From positions 268,491 to 332,490 of the forward strand of contig CAJXJK010000003.1 of NCBI GenBank assembly GCA_913054135.1: 64,000 bases of DNA, read 5' to 3'. The stretch is from an uncultured Flavobacteriales bacterium. GTDB lineage: Bacteria > Bacteroidota > Bacteroidia > Flavobacteriales_D > Crocinitomicaceae. A model generated the notes under the pieces. That model did no database searches, was not told the origin of the DNA, and saw only the letters and a list, made by a program, of their open reading frames with translations. The position numbers and the translations under genes were made by a program. Shown in pieces: positions 51,843 to 61,327 of this stretch (positions within the stretch are counted from its first letter, which is position 1; each line of letters opens with the position of its first letter).

Positions 51843-51873
51843 TTTGAAGCTGTTATAACTAAAATTATATTTG
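51843..51873 (+). promoter_or_regulatory. Consensus promoter for the ECF sigma operon
   Basis: TTTG (51843-51846) and TATATTTG (51866-51873) are 19 nt apart, an exact match to the Bacteroidota primary-sigma consensus. The operon therefore seems to be served by the housekeeping sigma factor, not only by its own ECF product. Confidence 0.78.
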
Positions 51874-51925
51874 TGTTGTAACTTTTCAACAAATGGAGCG
51901 TCCTATCAATAACCCTACGTGAAAA

Positions 51926-52414
51926 ATGACTGCTAAAGAGTACAATTCTTGTGTTGAGCAATATGCTGATAATATTTATCGGTTTGTATTGAAACACCTC
52001 AAAAATGAGGATGAAGCAAAGGATGTTGTGCAAGATACTTTTACGAAAGTGTGGGTTAAAAAGGACACAATTGATGCGAAAAAAGCGAAGTCATATTTGT
52101 TTACAACTGCACACCACACTTTAATTGATGTTGTAAGAAGAAGTAAGCCAAAGGATGACATTGAAGTTCTAGACAAAACACATTTTGAGCGACCGCTTGA
52201 AAACATGGATTTGCAAGAGATTTTAGACGAAGCCCTAAATCAATTGCCAGAAATTCAGAAAACAGTGGTTTTGTTGAGAGATTATGAAGGATACGGCTAT
52301 GATGAGATTGGAGATATTACCGGATTGAAAGAGAGTCAGGTGAAGGTTTACATTTTTAGAGCTCGAAAAAAATTAAAAGAAATATTAGTAAGTATAGAAG
52401 CAGTAATTGAATAA
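51926..52414 (+). CDS. ECF-type RNA polymerase sigma factor
   Basis: The 162-residue protein has region 2 ('YADNIYRFVLKHLKNEDEAKDVVQDTFTKVWVKKD', 'KAKSYLFTTAHHTLIDVVRRSK') and region 4 ('EILDEALNQLPEIQKTVVLLRDYEGYGYDEIGDITGLKESQVKVYIFRARKKLKEIL'). No extra C-terminal domain is present. Its stop overlaps the start of the membrane anti-sigma-like gene by one base. The regulon is unknown. Confidence 0.92.
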   Translation: MTAKEYNSCVEQYADNIYRFVLKHLKNEDEAKDVVQDTFTKVWVKKDTIDAKKAKSYLFTTAHHTLIDVVRRSKPKDDIEVLDKTHFERPLENMDLQEILDEALNQLPEIQKTVVLLRDYEGYGYDEIGDITGLKESQVKVYIFRARKKLKEILVSIEAVIE

Positions 52415-53421
52415 TGGAGAGAATAGATTTACATAACTATGAAGCCTTTTTTCTAGATCATCTAGAAGGAAACTTGTCTGAAGAAGGACAGGCTGAATTG
52501 TCTATGTTTTTATCTGAAAACCCTCAATTGGCTGCCGAATTAGAAGAAATAGGAGATATTAGTGAGTTAAACTTTGTTGGAGCAGAGGCTTCATTAGACA
52601 AAGAGTTCTTAAAGGCAAACCCTTCAGTGATTTCTGCTTTAACTGTTGATGATTGGATGATTGATTCAGTTGAAGGAAATTTGAGTGAATCACAACAATT
52701 GCAGTTAGACACTTATGTTTCTCAAAATGGTTTGCAAAATAGTTTCAAGGTTTATCAAAACACAATTTTAAATGCAGACGAATCTTTAACTTTTGGTGCC
52801 AAAGCCGATTTGAAAAGAAAAGATGGTTTCGTTATTCCTTTTTATGCGAAATGGATGGCTGCGGCGGCAATCATTTTACTAATTGCTAATACTGTAGACT
52901 TTTCATCATCTGAAGAAATTGTGACAAACAATGAAGTTTTTGTTGCCGGTACTATTTTAGATAAGAAGTCAAATGGAAATGCCGCGACAAGAAAAATCAA
53001 TCATAAAATTGAAGAGCCAAATTCATTAGAAAATCCTTTTGTAATTATAAAAGATGAAAACTTAGTTGATGTCGTAGTTCCAGATGAAATTATGAAAGAC
53101 ACCATTGACAATATGAAAGTTGATATCTATCAAGAAGATCCTATTGTAAACAATGTCCCAGAGGTAGACACAACCACACTTCCTAAAATCACACCTAAAG
53201 TTATCCCTGAAGATGATCAAAACATTAGTGTGATAGAAGTTCCGACAAAAGAGAATGAAGTAGTCGTTGAAGAACCTTTTAAGGTGTTAACTAATAGAAC
53301 AGGAAATCTATTAAATCGAGATATTAGTTTCACTCGTGATAGAAAGAAAGAAACAGACGATTATGTCGCTTATCACTTTAAGATAGGCCGTTTCGAGTTT
53401 GACCGAAAAAAATCCAAATAA
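52414..53421 (+). CDS. Membrane anti-sigma-factor-like protein
   Basis: The 335-residue product starts on the last A of the sigma stop codon. The cytoplasmic N-terminus repeats a motif ('YEAFFLDHLEGNLSEEGQAEL' and 'IDSVEGNLSESQQLQL'), like the short zinc-less anti-sigma segments of Bacteroidota; a single TM is at about 147-163 ('AKWMAAAAIILLIANTV'); a long disordered acidic periplasmic part follows, ending in a basic segment ('SFTRDRKKE', 'YHFKIGRFEFDRKKSK'). It presumably holds the sigma factor inactive until an envelope signal arrives (inference). Confidence 0.75.
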   Translation: MERIDLHNYEAFFLDHLEGNLSEEGQAELSMFLSENPQLAAELEEIGDISELNFVGAEASLDKEFLKANPSVISALTVDDWMIDSVEGNLSESQQLQLDTYVSQNGLQNSFKVYQNTILNADESLTFGAKADLKRKDGFVIPFYAKWMAAAAIILLIANTVDFSSSEEIVTNNEVFVAGTILDKKSNGNAATRKINHKIEEPNSLENPFVIIKDENLVDVVVPDEIMKDTIDNMKVDIYQEDPIVNNVPEVDTTTLPKITPKVIPEDDQNISVIEVPTKENEVVVEEPFKVLTNRTGNLLNRDISFTRDRKKETDDYVAYHFKIGRFEFDRKKSK

Positions 53422-53524
53422 AATTTATTGAACTGTAACTATAGGATGATTAGTCCGTCCTACAATTAACAACACTTAAAGATTGAATTAGGCCTTTTCA
53501 TCTTGAGTATAAAAACAAAGAAAA

Positions 53525-54370
53525 ATGAAAAAGAAATTTACAATAATTGCAATGCTAGCTTTAGCAAACTTAGGTCTTGCACAAGAAGAAGGCGGGCCAG
53601 ACACGACAAGATTCAAAGTGGGATCTATGGAGTTTATTATCATAGATAATGATACTTCTTTCGTTGATTCAGACAAAGATATGGAAGCTGGAGATGAGGA
53701 TCCGAAAGACAAAGATAATTTCGGAATGAATTATGACTCCAAAGATTTGACTTATTGGTCAGGTTTTGATGTTGGAGTGAACATTTTGATGAACAACCAG
53801 TTTCAACCTTCTTTTACAGAAGAGCATTTAATTATGGATCCAGCTAAGTCTTTCTCATACAGTTTCAATTTCTTTGAAAAGAGATTGAAATTCGGAACTG
53901 AACATGTTGGTTTAGTTACCGGATTAGGTTTCACTAATTCGAGATTTGGTTTCTCAAATGATCGATTAAGACTGGATTCAAATGCCGATTCAACTTTTGG
54001 TATCGTAGATTCTTCTTTGACAAATGGATTTAACTTAAACCAATTGAGAGTGAGCTACTTTAATATTCCGGTCTTACTTCACTTTAACACTTCAAAAGAC
54101 CATAAAAAGAACTTTCACATTTCTTTAGGTATAATCGGTGGTGTGAGAATTGGTTCAAAAATGAAGTATAAGTATGATGTGCTTGGAGGTGAATCAAAAG
54201 ATAAGACTTCAGCTCGTTATAACTTAAATGCTTTTCAAGCTTCATTGACAGCTAGAATGGGATACAGAAATTTTGGAGTGTTTGCGAACTTTGATATGCT
54301 TCCTTTATTTCAAAACGGAACATCAACAGTTGCTAAGCCACTAACATTTGGGGCGAGCTTCAACTTTTAA
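53525..54370 (+). CDS. Outer-membrane beta-barrel protein (PorT/OmpW-like)
   Basis: The 281-residue protein has a signal peptide ('TIIAMLALANLGLAQ'), an acidic linker to about residue 75 and then an eight-strand-type barrel ('YWSGFDVGVNILMNNQFQPSF', 'FNFFEKRLKFGTEHVGLVTGLGFTNSRFGF', 'LRVSYFNIPVLLHFNTS', 'NFHISLGIIGGVRIGSKMKY', 'ASLTARMGYRNFGVFANFDMLPLFQ') ending in a phenylalanine ('TFGASFNF'). It follows the sigma/anti-sigma pair by 103 bp and may be the envelope output or sensor of that system. Confidence 0.8.
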   Translation: MKKKFTIIAMLALANLGLAQEEGGPDTTRFKVGSMEFIIIDNDTSFVDSDKDMEAGDEDPKDKDNFGMNYDSKDLTYWSGFDVGVNILMNNQFQPSFTEEHLIMDPAKSFSYSFNFFEKRLKFGTEHVGLVTGLGFTNSRFGFSNDRLRLDSNADSTFGIVDSSLTNGFNLNQLRVSYFNIPVLLHFNTSKDHKKNFHISLGIIGGVRIGSKMKYKYDVLGGESKDKTSARYNLNAFQASLTARMGYRNFGVFANFDMLPLFQNGTSTVAKPLTFGASFNF

Positions 54371-54389
54371 GTAAGATAATAGTAGATAG

Positions 54390-54420
54390 AAAGCCAGTTC
54401 CTTTTTGGGGCTGGCTTTTT
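54390..54420. terminator. Bidirectional terminator between convergent genes
   Basis: AAAGCCAGTTCC and GGGGCTGGCTTT pair (two G-U) around TTTTT, with T-rich tails on either strand. It touches the stop codon of the methyltransferase gene on the minus strand. Confidence 0.82.
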
Positions 54421-55313
54421 TATTTATGCTTTAACACATATATCTGACTAGAATAAGATCTTTTATCGGCTTTCATATTAGAGATGAAACCTCTCCAAAA
54501 TCCTTTAATCATTAAACCTAAAGAAAGTTTTTCTTTTTTAGCCTTGTACTTTTCGCTGAGCATGCTGACGTAATAACTATCGAATTTCATTGGCAAAATA
54601 TCTACCACTTTCATTTCAAATTTGTCAGCTAACTTTTCAATGTCTTGAGGTCTGAAATGATAAAGATGGATAGGTAAATCATAAGCCGCCCATTCTTCTT
54701 TGTAGTGCGAAGCATCATGTGAGGCGCAGTTAGGAACAGCAATAAAGAAAGTTCCATCTGGCTTTAATATCCTTTTGAAATCTGCAAAATCAGCATTCAA
54801 GTTATATACATGCTCGAGAACGTGCCACATTGAAATAGCACCTACACTATCGGTAGTTTGATTTGGAAGTTCAGCAGTTGATTCAACCTCAACTTTGTTT
54901 CTCTCAATGGCCATTTTACGAGCGTCCTCACTAGGCTCTAAACCTTTGGTTTTCCAACCTTGCTCTTTTACGTATCCCAAAAAGTCACCAGTACCACAAC
55001 CTATGTCTAAAAGACTTTGATCATTGGCGTGTTTTTGAACAAGCTTAAACTTCTTTTTAATGGTGTGCTTTCTAACCCTGTGATAGAGTTTCTCGAACAT
55101 CCCCTTTTTGGATGAGGTATGTGAAATGTAATTGTCAGCCTTATAATATTCACCAATTTTATCTTCGGTTGGTATCGGAGACGTAAAGCGAAATGAACAG
55201 TCGCCGCATTCAACAATTGTGAATTCTTCTTTAGTGTAATTGTAATCAATACTCTTTAAAAAAGTTGATTGCTTTTCGCTATTACATATCGGACAGTGGC
55301 TGATGGTATTCAT
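54420..55313 (-). CDS. SAM-dependent methyltransferase with N-terminal Cys4 motif
   Basis: The 297-residue protein has a zinc-ribbon-like start ('HCPICNSEKQ', 'VECGDCSFRFTSPIP'), then a class I methyltransferase fold: SAM motif I 'LLDIGCGTGDFLGYVKEQGW', 'GLEPSEDARKMA', 'ISMWHVLEHVYNL', 'LKPDGTFFIAVPN'. This architecture is common in O-antigen and capsule loci, methylating sugars or related acceptors. It lies at the end of the DUF2723/deacetylase operon, 41 bp after the deacetylase. Confidence 0.9.
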   Translation of the reverse strand: MNTISHCPICNSEKQSTFLKSIDYNYTKEEFTIVECGDCSFRFTSPIPTEDKIGEYYKADNYISHTSSKKGMFEKLYHRVRKHTIKKKFKLVQKHANDQSLLDIGCGTGDFLGYVKEQGWKTKGLEPSEDARKMAIERNKVEVESTAELPNQTTDSVGAISMWHVLEHVYNLNADFADFKRILKPDGTFFIAVPNCASHDASHYKEEWAAYDLPIHLYHFRPQDIEKLADKFEMKVVDILPMKFDSYYVSMLSEKYKAKKEKLSLGLMIKGFWRGFISNMKADKRSYSSQIYVLKHK

Positions 55314-55354
55314 GTGTCTTTATTACGCTCTAAAGGTATCAATTTTTGTTCTAC

Positions 55355-55978
55355 TTATTTAGGCGGGATGGCTTCAAATATATATCCTTCGTCTTTCCAG
55401 AACTGCATTAGCTTAGGAAGTTCATTTTTTAATACCGGAACTGCTTTTGGATTATCATGAAATACAAAGACCGCGCCTTTGTGAGTAAGCTTTTTCATTT
55501 TTCTGATGAGGTCTTTTTTTCTCAATGCCGGATCAAAGTCATATGATACTACCGACCAAAAGATTATGTGGTAGCCTTGTTTTTTGAGTGCTCTAAATTG
55601 AGGGTGACTAATTTTGCCATAAGGTGGCCTAAAGAGCTTTGACTTAATCAACTTTGAAGCCTCTTCAATATCAGAGAGATATTTTTTCTTTGAGGTAAAC
55701 CATCCATTTGGATGGGTCATACTGTGATTACCAATTGTATGTCCTCTATCCTGAATTTCTTGGTATATATCAGGGTGTTTTTCAACTTGTTCTCCAAGGC
55801 AAAAGAAAGTTCCTTTAGCATTGAATTGCTCTAACAAACCTAAAATGTAGTGAGTGATTTCTGGGTTGGGACCATCATCAAATGTCAGGTAGATGGTCTT
55901 TTTCTTGTGATGAGAAAATTCCCAAATGGCTCCTGGATATAACTTTTGAAGCCATTTGGGAAATGTGTATAATCTCAT
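55355..55978 (-). CDS. Polysaccharide deacetylase (NodB/CE4) family protein
   Basis: The 207-residue protein has the CE4 motifs: 'YLTFDDGPNPEIT' (general base Asp and metal Asp), 'GHTIGNHSMTHPNGW' (metal His pair), 'LFRPPYGKIS' and 'FWSVVSYDFDP', 'VFVFHDNPK'. It should remove N- or O-acetyl groups from a polysaccharide. No signal peptide is evident, so an inner-face or cytoplasmic step is possible. Only 3 bp separate it from the DUF2723 gene. Confidence 0.92.
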   Translation of the reverse strand: MRLYTFPKWLQKLYPGAIWEFSHHKKKTIYLTFDDGPNPEITHYILGLLEQFNAKGTFFCLGEQVEKHPDIYQEIQDRGHTIGNHSMTHPNGWFTSKKKYLSDIEEASKLIKSKLFRPPYGKISHPQFRALKKQGYHIIFWSVVSYDFDPALRKKDLIRKMKKLTHKGAVFVFHDNPKAVPVLKNELPKLMQFWKDEGYIFEAIPPK

Positions 55979-55981
55979 TGT

Positions 55982-58900
55982 TTATTGTTGAAACATCATG
56001 TCCATCTGTTGGAAGATTGCTCCGAATGTTCCTTTCATATTAGCTTTATCTGAAGCAGAACCTTCTTTACTCATTTTAATCATGTGCGCTTCAATTGACG
56101 CTCTATAATTAACCAAGTTCTCTGTCATCTTCGTAGTGTATGCTTCGTCTTCATTATGAACTTGAGCTGATTGCCATAGAGAGAAAATACCTCTATAAGA
56201 ATCATACATACTAAAGATTAGTGCATTTGAGAACTGCGGCTCAAGGCTTAGGTAGTAATCTAATTCTTCTGTGCACTTGTCAAGAACCAAATCAGAATAC
56301 ATTACCGCTTTGTCATCAGCTCCTGCTACGTAATAAGCTTGAACATATGAAGGCATTACTCTTCCGAAAGGAACATTGAATTCAGGCATAATTTCAAAGC
56401 TTCTATCTAAAATAGCAACAACTTTTGGTGAGTTCTCTTCAATGGTCTTCTTAGCCTTAGCTCTTTCTGCTGGGATTTCACTTCTTACGAAATCTCCCAT
56501 TGGAGTTTTAACAACTTGCTCGGGCGGTCCGTCTTGAGTTTCGATTTGATTAAGAACACTTAAGATTTGTTCAGCTTCTTCAATCTCTTCAGTATAAGCA
56601 TCTGCTAATACACTAAATTGAACTCTGTAGTTGTTTGTTAACCTTCTTGTATAGTAATCAACTAAGACTTCTTCTTTCTCCATGTTACCCCAGTTGAAAT
56701 TCTCAACTAAGTTTTCATACATCTTGTCTTTGTTAACCTCACCCAAAGAGTTAGGGTTTCTGTTTTTATCTGCTTCAATAGGAACCAGTTTATAGACTAA
56801 TCCTTCAGCAAAGAAATATTTATCTAAACCTAGATAAGTTGATTTACTTGCAGAACTTGCGAAGTAGATATTTCTATCCCAATTAAAGTGAGCAGCTATA
56901 TCAACGATTAAAAGATCAGCTTTATAAAGTCCTTGTTTAGGAAGCGTCCATTCTAATCTATCAACCATTCTGTCTAAGTCTTCAGCAGAAACAACATCAT
57001 TTGAAGGGTCGTCATCATTTGCTAAAGCAGCAATTTTATCTTTATCAACGTCAACTGTTAACCCTTTTGCAGGCAAGAACCAGTATTCTTGATCACTATT
57101 TGGATTCCTTTCAATGTTGCTCTCGTCTCTTAAGAATGCCATAGCTGCGTCAGCTGGCATAAAGTCAAAGGCATCATTGAATGTGATCATTACATTCATA
57201 ACAGCTGAAATGTGATTGCCATTCAATCCAAACTCATTAACTAACATAGGCTCTTGTCCTATAGCTTTAGCCTGTTGGATTATTGCTTGGTTCACATCTG
57301 TGCTTGGGTCAGGATCAGCCTTCAATTTCATTACCAAGTTTCTAAATTGATAGTACGTATTCGTGCTGTCAAAATTTGGTAAGATTGAATGAAGCTCTTC
57401 GTGAGTTTGTGCAAATGGAGTTTGACCTAAAACCAAGTAAAGATCTTTTGATGCTTTAGCAAAAGCAGGTTCAAATTTCTCAGGGTTGTGAGCAATTTTC
57501 AAATCAATTACTGGTTTGTACTTAGCGTCAATTTCTTTTTTGCTCAAAGAAATTTCATTTGTTCCCATTACATAAACGTAATCTCTAGTTCCGTTTTGTC
57601 TGTATTGTTCTTCAGTGAACGAAATTGGTAACGGCTCAGAGTCATAAGCTTTTCTTGTCATTTGCTCTGTATACCAATCTGTATTTAATAAGCTCAAGTT
57701 ACAAACACGAACAGATGTTTTGTATCCTTCAACTTCTTGTAAATACCAAAGAGGGAATGTATCGTTATCTCCGTTCGTATAAACGATTGAATTATCACTA
57801 CAAGACATCAAGTAATTCTGAGCTAATGCTTGCGCAGTATATCTATCACTTCTATCGTGGTCATCCCATCCTTGCATTCCCATAATAATTGGAACAGGTA
57901 ACAAGATTATGGTGGCTAACATACCAGCCATTTTATCATTGAGACCATTTCTGAGGACAATCATTAATCCTAATAAGGCTGTAAAGATTCCACCAATATA
58001 TAAGAAGCTAACTCCTCCTGTTGTTGATCCGAATACTAAGAAAACAAGACCGATACCAATCAAGGTTCCACCAGTTGCAAGCAACTCTTTCCATTGCATA
58101 TTTTTGAACGCATCATATAATGCGAGCACTGCAAATCCAATGAAAATTGAGAAGGCATAGAAGGAGGCGGCATAGGCATAATCTCTTTCTCTCGGCTCTA
58201 CTGGTTTTTGATTCAGATAGATAATAATGGCAAATCCGGTTAATAGGAATAGCAACATTACAGTCCACCAGCCCTTAGTGGCCTTGGTAGCCATGAATAT
58301 GAAGCCAATTAAACCTAAGATAAGTGGTAACATATAAAATTTGTTGTGAGACGGATTCTCTGTAATAACAGAAGGTGCTAATGTTTGATCACCTATGTGG
58401 TGTTTATCAATGAAATTAAATCCTGAGATCCAGTTACCATCTTTAGGGTTACCATCACCTTGTTCATCACTCTGTCTACCTGAGAAGTTCCACATGAAAT
58501 ATCTCCAATACATCCAATTCACTTGATAGTTGAACATATAAGAGAAGTTTTCTCCCATTGAAGGTAATTGAGCTACTTGTATCAGCTCCATTTTTTCTCT
58601 CGGGTCTGTCGTTTTCTTGTAAGCTCTAGATTTTTTCATCTGCTTAACACGATCAGAGGCATCATAACCTGACCACGACTTATATCCATCAACATGTCTT
58701 GCTTCTGAACTATACATTCTAGGGAAGAACATGGTGTGGCTAGCCTTATAGGTTGGCTTTTTATGAGTTCCGTCAAAGGTTTGGAAGTATTTCTCAACTA
58801 CGTCTCCATTTACAGTTGCAGCATAAGCTTTAGCTTCTTCAATGGTTTTGTATCCTTTATATTCAGTTTTCCCATCTTTTGATTGAACAACAAATCTTCT

Positions 58901-60286
58901 TAAATAAACATCTGACCTGTTATCCCAATAGCTGTAATCAATGTTTCCAGCTTGATCTCTTTCAAAGTCAGAGTTAAATGCTTGACCTTTTAAAATTGGC
59001 CAATCACCATATTGCTCTCTTTGAAGATAAGATTGAAGTGATACTAAGTTTTCAGGATCATTTTCATCTAATGGAGTGTTTGCATTTGATCTAATAACGA
59101 TCATGGCGAAACAAGAGTATCCAATGAAAAGCATAGTTGCCGACCAGGCAACAGTTTCGTATGCTTCTTTTCTATGTTTAGAGAATAAGTAAGCTCCTAC
59201 TGCTAATGCGCCTCCTAAGAAAATAAATCGTACAACTGCTGCAACAGTTCCGGCATTTACCGCCGTGAACACAACAATTAAAATAACAAGTAAACCGCTA
59301 ATTCCTAAGAATGCATACTTTAATCCGTCTGAAAGGTTTTTCTTTCTTGTGACCATTACTCCAGTAATAAGAGTTCCGGCAAGAAGCATTAAGAAAACCA
59401 TTGCTCCACTATTGAATGGCATACCCATGTCATTCACAAAATATCTTTCAAACCAACCAGCAATTTCAACTGTTTTCGGGATAATCACAGCTTGAATAAT
59501 TCCAAGAGCTGCAATTCCAATTACACCTGTTAAAATGAATCCGCCAATAGTTGGTTTTTTGAATTTTCTAAAATAGATAACGTAAGCAAGTACAGGAATA
59601 CAAAGTAAGTTCAGAAGGTGAACTCCAATTGAAAGACCAATCATGAAGAAGATAAACACCAACCAACGATTTTCGTTTTTTGATTGAACTTCTAGATTAT
59701 CTGGCTCATCTTCTTTGTCTTGAGATTCACTATCCCATTTCAAAATCGCCCAAAAAACAATGGCTGTAAAGAAAGATGACATGGCATAAACCTCACCCTC
59801 TACGGCTGAGAACCAAAATGAATCGGTAAATGTATATGCCAATGCACCAATTAAACCAGAACCTAAAATGGCCCATTTATAGCCGTCGGTCATTGTTCTT
59901 TTTTCAGTTGTTGGCCCGTCTAAGGTGTCAGAAACCGACTCTGAACCAAATAATTTTACTTCAGGATGAAGAACAATTTTCTTTCCTAACATTGTAATCG
60001 ACCAGAAAAGGAATAATATGGTGAATGCACTGCAAAGCGCAGACATCCCGTTTATCATATATGCGGCCGTCTCAGGATTGTCTCCTCCGATCCAGATAAA
60101 TAATCTACCAAGCATCATGAATAAAGGCGCCCCAGGAGGGTGACCTACTTCTAATTTGTAAGCAGTAGTGATGTACTCACCACAATCCCATAAACTAGTG
60201 GTTGGTTCGAGGGTCATAAAATATACTGCAATTGCAGTAGCTAATACCATCCAACCTATGTAATTATTCAGTCTTTTGTAGTCCAT
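55982..60286 (-). CDS. DUF2723 giant membrane glycosyltransferase-like protein (PMT-type)
   Basis: ATG 60286 gives 1434 residues (an upstream TTG at 60295 is unlikely). The N-terminal DUF2723 block is clear ('TSLWDCGEYITTAYKLEVGHPPGAPLFMMLGRLF'), followed by many TM helices to about residue 830, and a periplasmic C-terminal part that is largely alpha-helical ('NGDNDTFPLWYLQEVEGYKTSVRVCNLSLLN', 'EPRERDYAYAASFYAFSIFIGF' in a loop). DUF2723 proteins are GT-C/PMT-like and are thought to transfer mannose or other sugars from a polyprenyl carrier onto proteins. It heads the operon with the deacetylase and methyltransferase. Confidence 0.9.
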   Translation of the reverse strand: MDYKRLNNYIGWMVLATAIAVYFMTLEPTTSLWDCGEYITTAYKLEVGHPPGAPLFMMLGRLFIWIGGDNPETAAYMINGMSALCSAFTILFLFWSITMLGKKIVLHPEVKLFGSESVSDTLDGPTTEKRTMTDGYKWAILGSGLIGALAYTFTDSFWFSAVEGEVYAMSSFFTAIVFWAILKWDSESQDKEDEPDNLEVQSKNENRWLVFIFFMIGLSIGVHLLNLLCIPVLAYVIYFRKFKKPTIGGFILTGVIGIAALGIIQAVIIPKTVEIAGWFERYFVNDMGMPFNSGAMVFLMLLAGTLITGVMVTRKKNLSDGLKYAFLGISGLLVILIVVFTAVNAGTVAAVVRFIFLGGALAVGAYLFSKHRKEAYETVAWSATMLFIGYSCFAMIVIRSNANTPLDENDPENLVSLQSYLQREQYGDWPILKGQAFNSDFERDQAGNIDYSYWDNRSDVYLRRFVVQSKDGKTEYKGYKTIEEAKAYAATVNGDVVEKYFQTFDGTHKKPTYKASHTMFFPRMYSSEARHVDGYKSWSGYDASDRVKQMKKSRAYKKTTDPREKMELIQVAQLPSMGENFSYMFNYQVNWMYWRYFMWNFSGRQSDEQGDGNPKDGNWISGFNFIDKHHIGDQTLAPSVITENPSHNKFYMLPLILGLIGFIFMATKATKGWWTVMLLFLLTGFAIIIYLNQKPVEPRERDYAYAASFYAFSIFIGFAVLALYDAFKNMQWKELLATGGTLIGIGLVFLVFGSTTGGVSFLYIGGIFTALLGLMIVLRNGLNDKMAGMLATIILLPVPIIMGMQGWDDHDRSDRYTAQALAQNYLMSCSDNSIVYTNGDNDTFPLWYLQEVEGYKTSVRVCNLSLLNTDWYTEQMTRKAYDSEPLPISFTEEQYRQNGTRDYVYVMGTNEISLSKKEIDAKYKPVIDLKIAHNPEKFEPAFAKASKDLYLVLGQTPFAQTHEELHSILPNFDSTNTYYQFRNLVMKLKADPDPSTDVNQAIIQQAKAIGQEPMLVNEFGLNGNHISAVMNVMITFNDAFDFMPADAAMAFLRDESNIERNPNSDQEYWFLPAKGLTVDVDKDKIAALANDDDPSNDVVSAEDLDRMVDRLEWTLPKQGLYKADLLIVDIAAHFNWDRNIYFASSASKSTYLGLDKYFFAEGLVYKLVPIEADKNRNPNSLGEVNKDKMYENLVENFNWGNMEKEEVLVDYYTRRLTNNYRVQFSVLADAYTEEIEEAEQILSVLNQIETQDGPPEQVVKTPMGDFVRSEIPAERAKAKKTIEENSPKVVAILDRSFEIMPEFNVPFGRVMPSYVQAYYVAGADDKAVMYSDLVLDKCTEELDYYLSLEPQFSNALIFSMYDSYRGIFSLWQSAQVHNEDEAYTTKMTENLVNYRASIEAHMIKMSKEGSASDKANMKGTFGAIFQQMDMMFQQ

Positions 60287-60425
60287 ATCTTTCAATTAAG
60301 CGCTACGAATTTAAAAATATATTTCGAGCAATTTCTTAAAAAACTCTAAAAGGAAAGAAGAGGTTGTTTCAGAAGTGAAAAATTAAGTTTTTTTATGAAA
60401 ATATGTTGGAATAAAAAAAAAGGAT

Positions 60426-60433
60426 TAAATTTG
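60426..60433 (+). promoter_or_regulatory. Promoter -7 box of the tRNA-Gln gene
   Basis: TAAATTTG matches TAnnTTTG, about 40 nt before the tRNA. The upstream -33 element is less clear. Confidence 0.6.
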
Positions 60434-60473
60434 CCATCCCGTTAGCAATAACGTTTGCTAATGAAGTATAAAT

Positions 60474-60546
60474 TGTCCCATGGTGTAACTGGCAACACGT
60501 CTGTTTTTGGTACAGAAGAGTCCAGGTTCGAGCCCTGGTGGGACAA
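60474..60546 (+). tRNA. tRNA-Gln (anticodon TTG)
   Basis: A 73-nt cloverleaf: acceptor stem TGTCCCA/TGGGACA, D-arm with GGTGTAACTGGCAACA, anticodon stem TCTGT/ACAGA with loop TTTTGGT (anticodon TTG), T-arm CCAGG-TTCGAGC-CCTGG, discriminator A. CCA is not encoded. It reads CAA and, by wobble, CAG. Confidence 0.97.
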
Positions 60547-60551
60547 CACTG

Positions 60552-60580
60552 AAAGAGAGTTCATTTTGAGCTCTCTTTTT
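60552..60580 (+). terminator. Terminator of the tRNA-Gln transcript
   Basis: AGAGAGTTC pairs with GAGCTCTCT (one G-U) around ATTTT, followed by TTTTTTT. Confidence 0.85.
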
Positions 60581-60613
60581 TTATGTTCAAACTTTTGGAT
60601 TAATTATTCTGAC

Positions 60614-61129
60614 TTAGAGTTTCTCTCCTACTATTCTCCAATCTTTATAACTCCAACCACCGTAAGGAAGGCTCGGCGTACTGATGTTATTTCCGAGATC
60701 CATGAAATATTCATTTTCAGGAAAAAGCCAGGCCCCATCTGAATAGGCATTGGGAGTAAAAGGAGGGTCTGTCATGTCATCACAATTGTCTTTCACGCAA
60801 TTAATTTCACCTGTAGTTGAAACTTCAATCACAAATTCTTCGCCATTTCCGTAGCTAATTTTTAAACGATCAGATCCACCTTTTTTCTCAATGGTTCCGT
60901 TAGATTGCCAGACAGTATCTTCAGTGTGAGACTCAGTCCATTCAGTATACGGTTCAGTTCCTGGTCCATCAGAGGTCCAAGCGTACCAGCCATCATGATT
61001 ACCTTGAATTTTCGTAAAAGAGTAATCACCTATGTAAGCATTTCTGAAATCAGATTCGTCATTCTTTGAACATGAAACAATACTAATTAAGATTGTTAGA
61101 AATAAGCAAAAACGTTTTAGATGCATCAT
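60614..61129 (-). CDS. Hypothetical lipoprotein
   Basis: ATG 61129 (or 61126) gives 171 residues; a longer in-frame stretch to 61210 would put 27 polar residues before the signal. The lipoprotein signal is 'FCLFLTILISIVSC' followed by SKNDE. The body is an extracellular-type beta domain with 'YIGDYSFTKIQGNHDGWYAWT', 'DRLKISYGNGEEFVIEVS', a Cys pair 'INCVKDNCDDM', and 'GGWSYKDWRIVGEKL', resembling calycin-type lipoproteins of this phylum. Function unknown. It diverges from the giant gene at 61328. Confidence 0.75.
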   Translation of the reverse strand: MMHLKRFCLFLTILISIVSCSKNDESDFRNAYIGDYSFTKIQGNHDGWYAWTSDGPGTEPYTEWTESHTEDTVWQSNGTIEKKGGSDRLKISYGNGEEFVIEVSTTGEINCVKDNCDDMTDPPFTPNAYSDGAWLFPENEYFMDLGNNISTPSLPYGGWSYKDWRIVGEKL

Positions 61130-61327
61130 AATATGATGACGTAGTAAAGATCGGATGTGTTGGTTGAAAATGGGTGTTTGCTTTTTTATACCCCTTTTCT
61201 GCCTGCTCATTGCTGATTAATAGAGAGATGCGTTGGGTTTTAAGACAACCTTTTTGCTTTAACGGAGTCTTATTCTTATATTAAGACAATGTGGCCTTGA
61301 AATTTGGTTATTGAAAAATGCTGACTT

